Part shown: one piece after another, positions 9,589 through 19,950 of the stretch
How positions within the stretch are numbered: position 1 is the stretch's first letter
Layout of the letters: each line of letters opens with the position of its first letter
Assembly (NCBI GenBank): GCA_030526195.1
Contig: JAUNDG010000017.1
Span: 1 to 53,019, forward strand
Direction of reading: 5' to 3'
DNA: 53,019 nucleotides
From: Lachnospiraceae bacterium
GTDB lineage: Bacteria > Bacillota > Clostridia > Lachnospirales > Lachnospiraceae
The notes under the pieces: generated by a model
The model's database searches: none
Seen by the model: the letters and a program-made list of their open reading frames with translations, nothing else
What the model was told of the DNA's origin: nothing
Translations under genes and position numbers: made by a program

Positions 9589-10536
9589 TCAATGTTTTCG
9601 CTTTTCGCGGCGCTTCTTCCGCACCTCCGCCTGATGGCGCCGGATTTCCGCCAGCTTCTCCTCGTCGATGAGCTTGGTGGTCTTGACGGCAAACACCCGG
9701 CCGTCCTCCGACTTTTTCACCCGGAGCTTGCTCTGCACGAGGCCGTGATCGGGACACTGGCCCACGGAGATGTACACGCGGCTGTTGAGCGAGAACCACC
9801 GCACCTTTTTACGCACGATCCGGTTGCAGGCGAAGCAATGCACCGCGCTGATCCGCCGATCCTGCACCAGTTCCTCTTTCAGGTCGAAGGGTCTTGAGAT
9901 GAACTTGGTGTAGGTCTTATAATGAATGCTCAGCTCCGCATCCTTTGTCTGCGGCACCTTGAAATAATCAACGGAATAGTTTTCCCGGATGATCTCATCG
10001 GGAATGGTGGCCAGCACCCGGGCGGTGTACATGGCATCGTCCAGGGCATGATGGAAATCCCCGTCCCGGGACAACTTCAGGAAATCAGCGGCGTAGGACA
10101 GCGCCCGCCGGTCATTTTTGGTTTCATAAGTCAGGGCGAACAGTTTCTGCACGTCGTCATAGAAAAGCGGCGCTTCCAGAATATCGTCCATGCCGTAGTA
10201 TTTCAGATTGCGCAGGAGCTCGAAGAGGTCCAGGCTCCCCCAGGTGCAGAAGCGGTAATCATCGCCGCAAAAATCCAGGAATTCCCGGGCCGCATCCACA
10301 AACCGTTTGCCGTGGCGGAGATCCTCCATGGACAGGCCGATGACCTGCTGCGTCCGGAAATGGATCTTCCTGTACACCACCGGCTTCACGTAGGTGTGGA
10401 AGGTATCCAGGATTTCTTTATTTTCATTCATGCGAACAGCGCCGATCTCGATGATCTCAAAAGGCAATTTTTCATTTTCCTGAGATTTTCCGTACGGGCA
10501 CTGGTTCCATTCAAGATCAAATACGATATAATCCAT
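9589..10536 (-). CDS. DEDDh 3'-5' exonuclease (KapD/ExoX-like) with Cys-containing C-terminal region
   Basis: A 315-residue protein. Residues 1-180 form an RNase T/DnaQ-type exonuclease domain: D7 and E9 in VFDLEW, D103 in GSLDLFEL, and the final motif HHALDDA with H162 and D167. Such enzymes remove nucleotides from 3' ends of DNA or RNA; the substrate here is unknown. The C-terminal 130 residues are basic and carry a HCFACN pair and a GQCPDHG element, possibly a metal-binding nucleic-acid contact region. The start was set at ATG 10536, 9 bases after GAAGG, which removes 28 upstream residues with no family likeness. A consensus promoter lies upstream. It is probably cotranscribed with the wall hydrolase gene behind it. 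Confidence 0.85.
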   Translation of the reverse strand: MDYIVFDLEWNQCPYGKSQENEKLPFEIIEIGAVRMNENKEILDTFHTYVKPVVYRKIHFRTQQVIGLSMEDLRHGKRFVDAAREFLDFCGDDYRFCTWGSLDLFELLRNLKYYGMDDILEAPLFYDDVQKLFALTYETKNDRRALSYAADFLKLSRDGDFHHALDDAMYTARVLATIPDEIIRENYSVDYFKVPQTKDAELSIHYKTYTKFISRPFDLKEELVQDRRISAVHCFACNRIVRKKVRWFSLNSRVYISVGQCPDHGLVQSKLRVKKSEDGRVFAVKTTKLIDEEKLAEIRRHQAEVRKKRREKRKH

Positions 10537-10576
10537 AGTTGATGACCTTCTAAAATGGTATATGTCGAACATCATT

Positions 10577-10605
10577 ATTTTACACAGATATGGCGTGTTT
10601 TGCAA
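10577..10605 (-). promoter_or_regulatory. Promoter of the exonuclease gene
   Basis: Minus-strand TTGCAA (10605-10600), 17-base spacer, TAAAAT (10582-10577). The -35 sits inside a near-palindrome GTGTTTTGCAAAATACAC. A second dyad TTGACC-GAAAT-GGTCAA (10623-10639) lies on the yfcE side of the same spacer. Confidence 0.6.
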
Positions 10606-10677
10606 AATACACTTGCCCACATTTGACCGAAATGGTCAATTATTATTATTTTTACGAAAATCAGGAGGCTGAATATT

Positions 10678-11229
10678 ATGAAAAAATTGCTGATCGCATC
10701 CGATATCCACGGCTCTGCCTATTACATGGAGGCCCTGATGACCCGCATTGAAGCCGAGGCACCGGATCGGATCCTGCTTCTGGGTGACCTGCTTTACCAC
10801 GGTCCCCGCAACGATCTGCCGAAGGATTATGCCCCCAAGCAGGTCATTCCGCAGCTCAACAGCCTGAAGGACCGCCTTATGTGCGTCCGCGGCAACTGCG
10901 ACGGCGAGGTGGATCAGATGGTGCTGAACTTCCCCATCATGGCGGATTACATCGCCCTTGACCTGGGCGGCCGGATGGTCTTCGCCACCCACGGGCATCA
11001 TTTTAATGAAAATGATCCGCTGCCCCACTGCCCAGGCGACATCCTGCTCTGCGGCCACACCCACATCCCGGCCTGGCAGGAAATGGAGGATTTCCTCTAT
11101 CTTAACCCCGGCTCCACCTCCATCCCGAAGAATGGCAGCTGCCCCAGCTATATGATCTGGGAAAATGGGACATTCACCTGGAAGGACGTCACCGACGGGT
11201 CTGTTTATCACACACTGACATTAGATTGA
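10678..11229 (+). CDS. yfcE: YfcE-type metallophosphodiesterase
   Basis: A 183-residue calcineurin-like phosphoesterase, close in length and order of motifs to Escherichia coli YfcE. It shows the metal-ligand series SDIHGS (D9, H11), GDLLYHGPR, RGNCDGEVDQM, ATHGHHF and CGHTHIPA, plus the LNPGSTSIPK block. The family hydrolyses phosphodiester bonds in vitro with manganese; its cell role is not settled. The start follows AGGAGGC by 7 bases. The gene is divergent from the exonuclease gene and ends in a 12-bp inverted repeat that is part of the repeat block downstream. Cytosolic; no signal peptide. Confidence 0.93.
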   Translation: MKKLLIASDIHGSAYYMEALMTRIEAEAPDRILLLGDLLYHGPRNDLPKDYAPKQVIPQLNSLKDRLMCVRGNCDGEVDQMVLNFPIMADYIALDLGGRMVFATHGHHFNENDPLPHCPGDILLCGHTHIPAWQEMEDFLYLNPGSTSIPKNGSCPSYMIWENGTFTWKDVTDGSVYHTLTLD

Positions 11230-11238
11230 TGACTGGGC

Positions 11239-11318
11239 AAGTGCCACCCCGGCAATAGTGGGGTGGCACTTACTATTTCCGAAGGGTGGCATTTAGTTTT
11301 ACCGAAGGGTGGAACTTA
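11239..11318. repeat. Three 23-bp tandem repeats plus an inverted copy, like a transposon terminus
   Basis: GGGTGGCACTT-type units start at 11261, 11284 and 11307, exactly 23 bases apart, sharing GGGTGG(C/A)A(C/T)TTA and TTTTACCGAA. An inverted copy AAGTGCCACCCC lies at 11239-11250 and forms a 12-bp hairpin with the first unit. Multiple short repeats of this kind at element ends are known from IS21-family insertion sequences. No transposase gene or second end is present, so a solo remnant is my inference. The hairpin may also terminate yfcE. Confidence 0.6.
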
Positions 11319-11356
11319 GTTTTACAAGTTTTTTTAAAAATTCGTGCAACTTTTGC

Positions 11357-11384
11357 TTGCATTTATTTCTCATAGTGCTATAAT
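11357..11384 (+). promoter_or_regulatory. Promoter of tRNA-Ala
   Basis: TTGCAT (11357-11362), 16-base spacer, TATAAT (11379-11384), placing the start a few bases before the tRNA. Confidence 0.7.
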
Positions 11385-11395
11385 ACCTTTTGCAC

Positions 11396-11468
11396 GGGGT
11401 ATTAGCGCAGTTGGGAGCGCGCCACACTGGCAGTGTGGAGGTCATGGGTTCGAATCCCATATGCTCCA
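11396..11468 (+). tRNA. tRNA-Ala (anticodon GGC)
   Basis: A 73-base cloverleaf. The acceptor stem is GGGGTAT / ATGCTCC with A73 and includes the G3-U70 wobble pair that identifies alanine tRNAs. The D-stem is GCGC/GCGC, the anticodon stem is CCACA/TGTGG around CTGGCAG with anticodon GGC, and the T-arm is ATGGG-TTCGAAT-CCCAT. The 3' CCA is not encoded. It is a single tRNA gene with its own promoter and terminator. Confidence 0.97.
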
Positions 11469-11471
11469 TAG

Positions 11472-11503
11472 AGACCACATTCGAAAGAATGTGGTCTTTT
11501 TTG
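11472..11503 (+). terminator. Terminator of tRNA-Ala
   Basis: Perfect 11-bp stem AGACCACATTC / GAATGTGGTCT with a GAAA tetraloop, followed by a T tract. Confidence 0.92.
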
Positions 11504-11607
11504 TTATCCCGATGAGCCAAGTGAATCCCCATGCTTGCATGAGAGGATTCCGTACCCCCTTCCCTGATATTCGATTATTTACCCCATTTCCAGTGTCATT
11601 TAGACAC

Positions 11608-11633
11608 AAAAAAGCTCCAGCTGACACTGGAGC
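11608..11633 (-). terminator. Terminator of the pyrG-dapL unit
   Basis: On the minus strand GCTCCAG-TGTCAG-CTGGAGC is followed by six T. It lies 120 bases after the dapL stop. A second, imperfect hairpin around CCCCTCAAAAAGAGGGG (11650-11700) sits between it and the stop. The rest of the 11504-11752 spacer shows no gene. Confidence 0.75.
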
Positions 11634-11752
11634 AACGTAATTTTACTCATTATCAGGGTCATCCCCCTCAAAAAGAGGGGTGATATGACACTGATGATGC
11701 TTAATTTCAGGCATTTCCAGGGAACGATCTCAAACACCGCTGCTCCCGCGCC

Positions 11753-12940
11753 TTACTCGGACAACAGAGACAGCATGCGCTTTGCGGCTTCCTCTGTATC
11801 CTCGGCGCTGCCGAAGGTTGAGAAGCGGATGAAGCCTTCACCGCATTTGCCGAAGCCTTCGCCCGGGGTGCCGACCACCTGAATCTCATTGAGCAGGTAA
11901 TCGAAGAACTCCCAGCTGCCCATGCCCTTCGGGCACTTCATCCAGATATAAGGCGCATTTTTGCCGCCGTAGTACTGAATACCCAGTTCATCCAATGTCC
12001 GCATCAGCATGCGGGCATTATTTTTGTAATACTCGATATTGGCCTTGATCTGACGCTGGCCTTCTTCTGAGAAGACAGCCATGCCGCCCTTCTGAAGAAT
12101 ATAAGACACGCCGTTTGTCTTGGTGGTACGGTTACGCACCCACATGGCATTGAAATTCATGCCGCAGCGTTCCAGTGTTTTCGGAATAACGGTGTAGCCA
12201 AGGCGTGTGCCGGTGAAGCCGGCTGTCTTGGACAGAGAGCAAATCTCGATGGCGCAGGTACGGGCACCTTCGATTTCGAAAATGCTGTGCGGGATGCTGT
12301 CATCTTCGATAAAGGCTTCATAAGCCGCATCAAAAAGGATAATAGAATCGTGGGCATTGGCGAAGTCAACCCAGGCCTTCAGCTGCTCACGATTGAAGGT
12401 GGCACCGGTGGGGTTGTTGGGTGAGCAGATGTAAAGCACATCCGCCAGGGCCGCCTCAGAGGGTGCCGGCAGGAAGCCGATGGTTTCATCGGCCGGCAGG
12501 TGAATGATCTCACGACCGGCCATCACATTGGCATCCACGTAAGCCGGGTAAGCCGGTTCCATGACCAACACCTTTGAGGAGCGGTCAAAAAGGTCCAGAA
12601 TATCGCCCAGCTCATCGCTGGCCCCGCTGGATACAAAGACCTCATCGTCCTCAAGGGAAACGCCTCTCTTGCGATAATAATCCGCAATGGTGCTGCGGAG
12701 CGGTGCATCCCCGCATTCCGGCATGTAACCGCGGAAACGGGCCTTGTCGGCCTGATCATCAACAGCCTCATGCAGGGCTGCGATGACAGCGTCAGCCAGA
12801 GGCAGCGTCACATCGCCGATCCCCATGCGATAAAGGCGCTTATCCGGATGCTCCTCCAGATAGCGTTTTGTTTTCTGTGCAATATTGTAAAACAGATAGG
12901 AATCCTTCAGATCCCCGTAATGCGCATTCGGTTTAGCCAT
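11753..12940 (-). CDS. dapL: LL-diaminopimelate aminotransferase
   Basis: A 395-residue fold-type I PLP aminotransferase matching the DapL family (EC 2.6.1.83), which converts tetrahydrodipicolinate directly to LL-diaminopimelate for lysine and peptidoglycan synthesis. The signature start AKPNAHYGDLKDSYLF is visible, as are CSPNNPTGA, the Schiff-base lysine K238 in SLSKTAGFTGTRLG, and the GEGFIRFSTFG end block. Length is typical. The start ATG is preceded by GGAGAGAAG. It follows pyrG by 26 bases on the same strand, suggesting cotranscription. Presence of DapL in Clostridia marks the short aminotransferase route of the pathway. Confidence 0.95.
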   Translation of the reverse strand: MAKPNAHYGDLKDSYLFYNIAQKTKRYLEEHPDKRLYRMGIGDVTLPLADAVIAALHEAVDDQADKARFRGYMPECGDAPLRSTIADYYRKRGVSLEDDEVFVSSGASDELGDILDLFDRSSKVLVMEPAYPAYVDANVMAGREIIHLPADETIGFLPAPSEAALADVLYICSPNNPTGATFNREQLKAWVDFANAHDSIILFDAAYEAFIEDDSIPHSIFEIEGARTCAIEICSLSKTAGFTGTRLGYTVIPKTLERCGMNFNAMWVRNRTTKTNGVSYILQKGGMAVFSEEGQRQIKANIEYYKNNARMLMRTLDELGIQYYGGKNAPYIWMKCPKGMGSWEFFDYLLNEIQVVGTPGEGFGKCGEGFIRFSTFGSAEDTEEAAKRMLSLLSE

Positions 12941-12966
12941 AATCTCTTCTCTCCTGTCTATTTATT

Positions 12967-14760
<1,794 letters not shown>

Positions 14761-14776
14761 TCAATTGTCATCAAAT

Positions 14777-16873
14777 TTATTTCACGCTGAAAAGAATATC
14801 GCCATAGGTCGGGAACGGCCAGTAGCTCTTTTCCGTCAGTGTTTCCGCCTTATCGCAGGGGATACGCAGCTCTTCCATCGCCGGTAGGACTCTGTCGCGG
14901 ATAAGGGCAGCCTCCTCGATCACGTCGGCGGCATCGCCAAGGCCCTTCACAGCCTCTTCAAGAGAAGCGGTCAGATCCTTCATCACATCTGTCAGTTCAG
15001 ATAATGTCACGATAAGCTCGCTTTCGCAGGCGCAGGCCAGCTGCGGGAACAACGTTCTCTTCTCGCTCATCTGATGAGCCAGATCCGCAGTGAAACGAAT
15101 AACGGCGGGCGCGATTCTCTTCCGGACCATGTTGATCATGGTGTTGGCCTCGATGGTCACGGTCTTGCAGTAATTCTCCAGCATGATGTCCCGTCTTGAA
15201 CGGAGCTCATCCTCTGTGAAAATGCCCAGGCTTGTGAGCATCTTGACATTTTTCTCATCCATCAGATGGGGCATGCAGTCCGCTGTGGTGCGGTAATTCA
15301 GCAGGCCTCTGTTTTCCGTCATTTCACGGATCCAGGCATCGTCATAACCATTTCCGTTGAAAATGATGCGTTTATGCTCTTTAATCGTTCTCTTCAGCAG
15401 AGCATGCAGAGCCTCATCAAAGTTATCAGCCTGCTCCAGCTCGTCGGCGAAAACCCGAAGGCTTTCGGTCACGGCAGCGTTCAGCATGATGTTGGTGCAG
15501 GCGATGCTGTTAGAGGAGCCCAGCATACGGAACTCGAATTTGTTGCCGGTGAAGGCAAAGGGTGAGGTCCGGTTGCGGTCTGTGGTGTCCTTTCTGAACT
15601 TCGGCAGAACGGCCACATCCCATTCCATCCGTTCCTGTTCGGTGCCGGCGTAGGGGCTGTCGGTTTCGATGGCCTTCAGCACCTCCTCCAGTTCATCCCC
15701 AAGGAAAATGGAAACAACAGCCGGCGGCGCTTCGTTGGCGCCGAGACGGTGGTCGTTGCCGGCTGTGGCCACCGCGATGCGGAGCAGATCCTGATACTCA
15801 TCCACGGCTTTGATCACGGCGCAAAGGAACAAGAGGAACTGAACATTTTCATAGGGGGTATCGCCCGGCGATAAAAGGTTTTGGCCGTCGTCCGTGGAAA
15901 TGGACCAGTTATTATGCTTGCCGCTGCCATTCACACCTTCAAAAGGCTTCTCGTGAAGCAGACAGACAAGACCGTGTTTAGCGGCGACACGCTGCATGAT
16001 TTCCATTGTGAGCTGATTCTGGTCTGTTGCCGCATTGGTGGTGGTGTAGATCGGCGCCATTTCATGCTGAGCCGGAGCCACCTCATTGTGCTCTGTCTTG
16101 GAGAGAATCCCCAGTTTCCACAGCTCATCATTCAGATCTTCCATAAATGCCGCTACGGTGGGCTTGATCACACCGAAGTAATGATCATCCATTTCCTGAC
16201 CCTTGGGCGGCTTGGCGCCAAAAAGTGTCCGGCCCGTGAATCGAAGGTCCGGGCGCTTATCATACATCTCCTTTGTAATAAGGAAATATTCCTGTTCGGG
16301 ACCCACAGAGGCACTGACGTGTTTGGCCTTCTTGTTGCCGAACAGTCTTAAAATACGCAGAGCCTCGCGGTTGAGGGCTTCCATTGAACGCAGAAGCGGT
16401 GTCTTCTTATCCAGGGCATGACCACCGTAGGAACAGAAGGCTGTGGGGATGCACAATGTTTTGCCCTTGATAAAAGCATAAGATGTGGGATCCCAGGCTG
16501 TGTAACCTCTGGCTTCAAAGGTTGCTCTTAAGCCACCTGACGGAAATGAAGAGGCATCCGGCTCACCCTTAATGAGTTCCTTGCCGGAAAATTCCATAAT
16601 GACGCTGCCGTCCGGTGACGGTGAAATGAAGCTGTCGTGCTTTTCGGCAGTAACACCTGTCAGCGGCTGGAACCAGTGGGTGTAATGGGTCGCCCCTTTT
16701 TCAACAGCCCAGTTTTTCATCGCTTCAGCCACAGCATTGGCTACGCGCAGGTCCAGAGCCTTGCCTTCATCGATGGTCTTTCGTAAGGACTTATACACAT
16801 CGGCTGACAGCCGGGCCCTCATCACACGATCATCGAACACAAGACTTCCAAAATAATCCGCTACAGTCCTCAT
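14777..16873 (-). CDS. glnN: Type III glutamine synthetase
   Basis: A 698-residue GSIII, much longer than the 440-470 residues of the common GSI. It makes glutamine from glutamate and ammonia (EC 6.3.1.2) in the cytosol. Recognisable blocks are [14 protein letters not shown], the GPEQEYFLI metal-site glutamates, [14 protein letters not shown], the [18 protein letters not shown] catalytic loop and [17 protein letters not shown]. The start ATG 16873 follows AAAGGAG; an upstream in-frame codon would add 37 residues. It is divergent from the glutamate synthase genes, so the pair form a GS/GOGAT module. A near-consensus promoter bracketed by inverted TGATTTAC elements lies upstream, suggesting regulated expression. 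Confidence 0.96.
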   Translation of the reverse strand: MRTVADYFGSLVFDDRVMRARLSADVYKSLRKTIDEGKALDLRVANAVAEAMKNWAVEKGATHYTHWFQPLTGVTAEKHDSFISPSPDGSVIMEFSGKELIKGEPDASSFPSGGLRATFEARGYTAWDPTSYAFIKGKTLCIPTAFCSYGGHALDKKTPLLRSMEALNREALRILRLFGNKKAKHVSASVGPEQEYFLITKEMYDKRPDLRFTGRTLFGAKPPKGQEMDDHYFGVIKPTVAAFMEDLNDELWKLGILSKTEHNEVAPAQHEMAPIYTTTNAATDQNQLTMEIMQRVAAKHGLVCLLHEKPFEGVNGSGKHNNWSISTDDGQNLLSPGDTPYENVQFLLFLCAVIKAVDEYQDLLRIAVATAGNDHRLGANEAPPAVVSIFLGDELEEVLKAIETDSPYAGTEQERMEWDVAVLPKFRKDTTDRNRTSPFAFTGNKFEFRMLGSSNSIACTNIMLNAAVTESLRVFADELEQADNFDEALHALLKRTIKEHKRIIFNGNGYDDAWIREMTENRGLLNYRTTADCMPHLMDEKNVKMLTSLGIFTEDELRSRRDIMLENYCKTVTIEANTMINMVRKRIAPAVIRFTADLAHQMSEKRTLFPQLACACESELIVTLSELTDVMKDLTASLEEAVKGLGDAADVIEEAALIRDRVLPAMEELRIPCDKAETLTEKSYWPFPTYGDILFSVK

Positions 16874-17014
16874 AAGCACAACTCCTTTACTGTATACAAA
16901 CTTTCCTGATAATGACAGACACAGAAGGCTGTGTCTGCCCAATGGTTTCCCGGAGATGGAAACATGTGATTTACTGACGCGCATTCACCACATGCACGCC
17001 TTGGCAATGTAAAG

Positions 17015-17069
17015 GTAAATCATGCACGTTTTTATACGCTAAAGCGGAAAACTTGTCAATATGATTTAC
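17015..17069 (-). promoter_or_regulatory. Promoter of glnN with flanking inverted TGATTTAC elements
   Basis: Minus-strand TTGACA (17059-17054), 17-base spacer, TATAAA (17036-17031). GTAAATCA at 17015-17022 and TGATTTAC at 17062-17069 bracket the promoter in opposite orientation. A third TGATTTAC lies at 16967-16974 in the leader, and CATGCACG occurs at 16991 and 17021. The arrangement suggests operator sites for an unidentified regulator. Confidence 0.65.
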
Positions 17070-17150
17070 CATACCGAAAAAATGCACTAAATCAGCGTTT
17101 TAAAATATTGCAATTTGCCATCCATTTTCTTGACAATCCCTTAAAATTCC

Positions 17151-17179
17151 TTCACTATTGTCCCATCAAAATAGTATAA
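17151..17179 (+). promoter_or_regulatory. Putative promoter of the glutamate synthase operon
   Basis: TTCACT (17151-17156), 17-base spacer, TATAAA (17174-17179), directly upstream of the structured leader. A TTGACA at 17130-17135 is an alternative -35 but has a poor -10. Confidence 0.4.
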
Positions 17180-17193
17180 ATAGCAGAAGAAAC

Positions 17194-17272
17194 GCCTCTT
17201 TTCCCGACTGAAAACGGTCGGGTTCGGTTAAAAAGAGGCCGTGCAGGTGTCCAAAGGCGTCGGCACTGCACG
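17194..17272 (+). promoter_or_regulatory. Structured 5' leader of the glutamate synthase operon
   Basis: Two adjacent hairpins. GCCTCTTTT (17194-17202) pairs with AAAAGAGGC (17231-17239) and encloses an inner CCCGAC/GTCGGG stem. CGTGCAG (17240-17246) pairs with CTGCACG (17266-17272). The start codon follows 55 bases later. It does not match a riboswitch class I can name; an attenuator or protein-binding leader is possible. Confidence 0.5.
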
Positions 17273-17327
17273 TATCACAGCCAGAAAAGCGGCGCCTTCA
17301 CATTTCCGAAAGGATGGTTTGTATACT

Positions 17328-18422
17328 ATGTTAAGAGAAGGACAGGTACGTATCCCCTCCGGTTGTGCCATCGCAGCCGTCATTTCCAAAGAGGGACGTA
17401 TGATTCCGGGCGATCTCATCGCCGATGCCATGGTCCCCATGCATGACCGCAGCAACGGTCTGGGGGGCGGCTTTGCCGGTTACGGCATTTATCCCGACTA
17501 TAAGGATTTCTATGCACTGCATGTGTTCTGCGATTCCCGCGCCAACCGGATTGCCTGCGAGGATTTCCTGAAGGAATACTGCGAAGTGGTGCAGTCCGAG
17601 CGCATTCCCACCCGGACCGTGCCGGAGATCACAGACGAGCCCATTATCTGGCGCTTCTTCGTCACACCGCTCAAATCCGTGCTGGCCAGCCGTCAGCTGG
17701 ACGAGCGGGAATTCATGGCCCGCATCGTCATGAAGATCAACACAAAGATGGAAGGCGTTCACGTCTTCTCCAGCGGTAAGAACATGGGGGCCTTCAAGGC
17801 CGTCGGTTATCCGGAGGACGTGGCCCGTTTCTACAAGCTTGATAAATACGAAGGGTACTCCTGGACGGCTCACGGCCGTTATCCCACCAACACCCCCGGC
17901 TGGTGGGGCGGGGCGCATCCCTTCACCCTGCTGGATTACTCCATCGTGCACAACGGGGAGATTTCCTCCTATGATGCCAACCGTCGGTTCATCGAAATGT
18001 TCGGCTACAAATGCAGCCTGCAGACCGATACGGAAGTCATCACCTACATTTTTGATTATCTGACCCGTCGGCAGGGTCTGACCCTTGAAGAGGCCGCCGC
18101 TGTTGTGGCTGCGCCCTTCTGGAGCACAATCCGCCGCGAAGAGGACGAGGAAATGCGCCGGAAATACACTTACCTGCGCACTGTCTTCTCCAGTCTTCTG
18201 GTCACAGGCCCCTTCTCCATCGTGCTGGGCTTCTCGGGCGGTATCATGGCCTTAAATGACCGTTTGAAACTCAGATCCATGGTGGTGGGTGAAAAGGATG
18301 ACCGCGTCTTCATCGCCAGCGAAGAGGCCGCAATCCGCGTCATGGAACCGGCCGCCGAAAACATCTGGGCGCCGGCCGGCGGCGAGCCCGTCATCATCAA
18401 AGTGAAGGAGGGTGCGTACTAA
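17328..18422 (+). CDS. Glutamate synthase, glutamine amidotransferase subunit (archaeal-type)
   Basis: A 364-residue class II (Ntn) glutamine amidotransferase that releases ammonia from glutamine for the FMN subunit encoded next. The catalytic cysteine is probably C13 in IPSGCAIAAVI, so a 12-residue propeptide would be removed, as known for glutamate synthases. Further family blocks are GLGGGFAGYGIYPDY, HGRYPTNTPGWWGGAHPF and the NGEISSYDANRR oxyanion region. I chose ATG 17328 (AAAGGATGG upstream); the longer frame lacks an SD. The stop overlaps the next start by one base (TAATG), which implies translational coupling. Confidence 0.9.
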   Translation: MLREGQVRIPSGCAIAAVISKEGRMIPGDLIADAMVPMHDRSNGLGGGFAGYGIYPDYKDFYALHVFCDSRANRIACEDFLKEYCEVVQSERIPTRTVPEITDEPIIWRFFVTPLKSVLASRQLDEREFMARIVMKINTKMEGVHVFSSGKNMGAFKAVGYPEDVARFYKLDKYEGYSWTAHGRYPTNTPGWWGGAHPFTLLDYSIVHNGEISSYDANRRFIEMFGYKCSLQTDTEVITYIFDYLTRRQGLTLEEAAAVVAAPFWSTIRREEDEEMRRKYTYLRTVFSSLLVTGPFSIVLGFSGGIMALNDRLKLRSMVVGEKDDRVFIASEEAAIRVMEPAAENIWAPAGGEPVIIKVKEGAY

Positions 18423-19927
18423 TGGGACTTGATTTTATGTATCCGGAATTTGAAGTCATCCGGAATATGGATCGCTGCATCAACTGCCATGTTTGCGAAA
18501 ATGAGTGTGCCAACGGCGTTCATGCTTTTGATGTCAAGCGGGGGATCATCACAGCCGATGATGCCAAATGTGTCAACTGCCAGCGCTGCGTGTCTTTCTG
18601 TCCGACCCGTGCGCTGAAAATCGTAAAGAGTGGCTGCGAGCTGCGCGAAAATGCCAACTGGCACCACTGGACAATCCGTGAAATTTACCGTCAGGCCGCC
18701 ACAGGCGGTGTGCTCCTTTCATCCATGGGCACCCCCAACGCCCTGCCGGTTTACTGGGATAAGATTCTCATCAATGCGTCTCAGGTTACCAACCCGCCCA
18801 TCGATCCCCTCCGTGAACCCATGGAGACCCGGGTCTTCCTGGGCGAAAAGCCGGAGAAGGTCAAACATGATAAAGACGGCCGTCTCATCTGCGAGCTGCC
18901 GCCCCAGGTTGAGCTGTCCATGCCGGTGATGTTCTCCGCCATGAGCTACGGCTCCATCAGCTACAATGCTCATGCTGCTCTGGCCAGCGCCGCTTCCGAG
19001 CTGGGCATTCTTTACAACACCGGTGAAGGCGGTCTTCACGAGGACTTCTATCCCTACGGCCCCAACACCATCGTGCAGGTGGCCAGCGGCCGTTTCGGTG
19101 TCCACGAAGGGTATCTGGCAGCCGGCGCCGCCATCGAGATCAAGATGGGCCAGGGGGCCAAGCCGGGTATCGGCGGTCACCTGCCGGGCTCCAAGATCGA
19201 CGGCGATATTTCCCGGACCCGTATGATCCCCCAGGGTACCGATGCCATCTCACCGGCCCCGCACCATGACATTTACTCCATCGAGGATCTTCGTCAGCTG
19301 GTTATGTCCCTGAAGGAAGCCACCTCTTATGAAAAGCCGATCATCGTCAAGGTGGCGGCCGTTCACAACATCGCCGCCATCGCCAGCGGTATTGCCCGCA
19401 GCGGTGCCGACATCATCGCCATCGACGGTTTCCGCGGCGGCACAGGTGCCGCCCCCACCCACATCCGGAATCAGGTGGGTATCCCCATCGAGCTGGCTCT
19501 GGCCTCTGTGGATAAGCGTCTGCGCGACGAAGGCATCCGCAGCCGTGTCTCCCTTGTGGTCGGCGGTTCTATCCGCAACGCAGCGGACGTCATCAAGGCC
19601 ATCGCCCTGGGCGCCGATGCCTGCTATGTGGCCACAGCACCGCTCCTGGCCATGGGCTGCCATCTGTGCCGCACCTGCCAGACCGGTCTTTGCAACTGGG
19701 GTATCGCCACTCAGCGTCCGGACCTTGTGAAGCGTCTCGATCCGGAAGTGGCCCGCACCCGCCTTGTGAACCTGATGACCGCCTGGCGTCATGAAATCAA
19801 GGAAATCATGGGCGGCATGGGCATCAACTCCATCGAAGCCCTGCGCGGCAACCGCCTGATGCTCCGCGGTGTGGACCTCACAGAAAAAGAACTGGAGATC
19901 CTGGGCATTGCCCACGCGGGTGAATAA
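18422..19927 (+). CDS. Glutamate synthase, ferredoxin-like plus FMN-binding catalytic subunit
   Basis: A 501-residue subunit. Residues about 15-70 carry two [4Fe-4S] motifs (CINCHVCENEC and CVNCQRCVSFC). The remainder is the alpha/beta-barrel GltS domain with PVMFSAMSYGSIS, the GEGG loop, GQGAKPGIGGHLPG and DGFRGGTGAAP. A C-terminal cysteine cluster (CHLCRTCQTGLC) would hold another iron-sulphur cluster. It converts 2-oxoglutarate and ammonia to glutamate. The ferredoxin domain and absence of a pyridine-nucleotide subunit nearby suggest that electrons come from ferredoxin or a separately encoded partner; that is an inference. The following gene is 23 bases downstream. Confidence 0.93.
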   Translation: MGLDFMYPEFEVIRNMDRCINCHVCENECANGVHAFDVKRGIITADDAKCVNCQRCVSFCPTRALKIVKSGCELRENANWHHWTIREIYRQAATGGVLLSSMGTPNALPVYWDKILINASQVTNPPIDPLREPMETRVFLGEKPEKVKHDKDGRLICELPPQVELSMPVMFSAMSYGSISYNAHAALASAASELGILYNTGEGGLHEDFYPYGPNTIVQVASGRFGVHEGYLAAGAAIEIKMGQGAKPGIGGHLPGSKIDGDISRTRMIPQGTDAISPAPHHDIYSIEDLRQLVMSLKEATSYEKPIIVKVAAVHNIAAIASGIARSGADIIAIDGFRGGTGAAPTHIRNQVGIPIELALASVDKRLRDEGIRSRVSLVVGGSIRNAADVIKAIALGADACYVATAPLLAMGCHLCRTCQTGLCNWGIATQRPDLVKRLDPEVARTRLVNLMTAWRHEIKEIMGGMGINSIEALRGNRLMLRGVDLTEKELEILGIAHAGE

Positions 19928-19950
19928 GAAAATACGGGAGGTGCAGCATC

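Noticed and set aside
11344-11640. 98-codon frame across tRNA-Ala
   Set aside because: It reads through the tRNA and its terminator, so it cannot be a gene.
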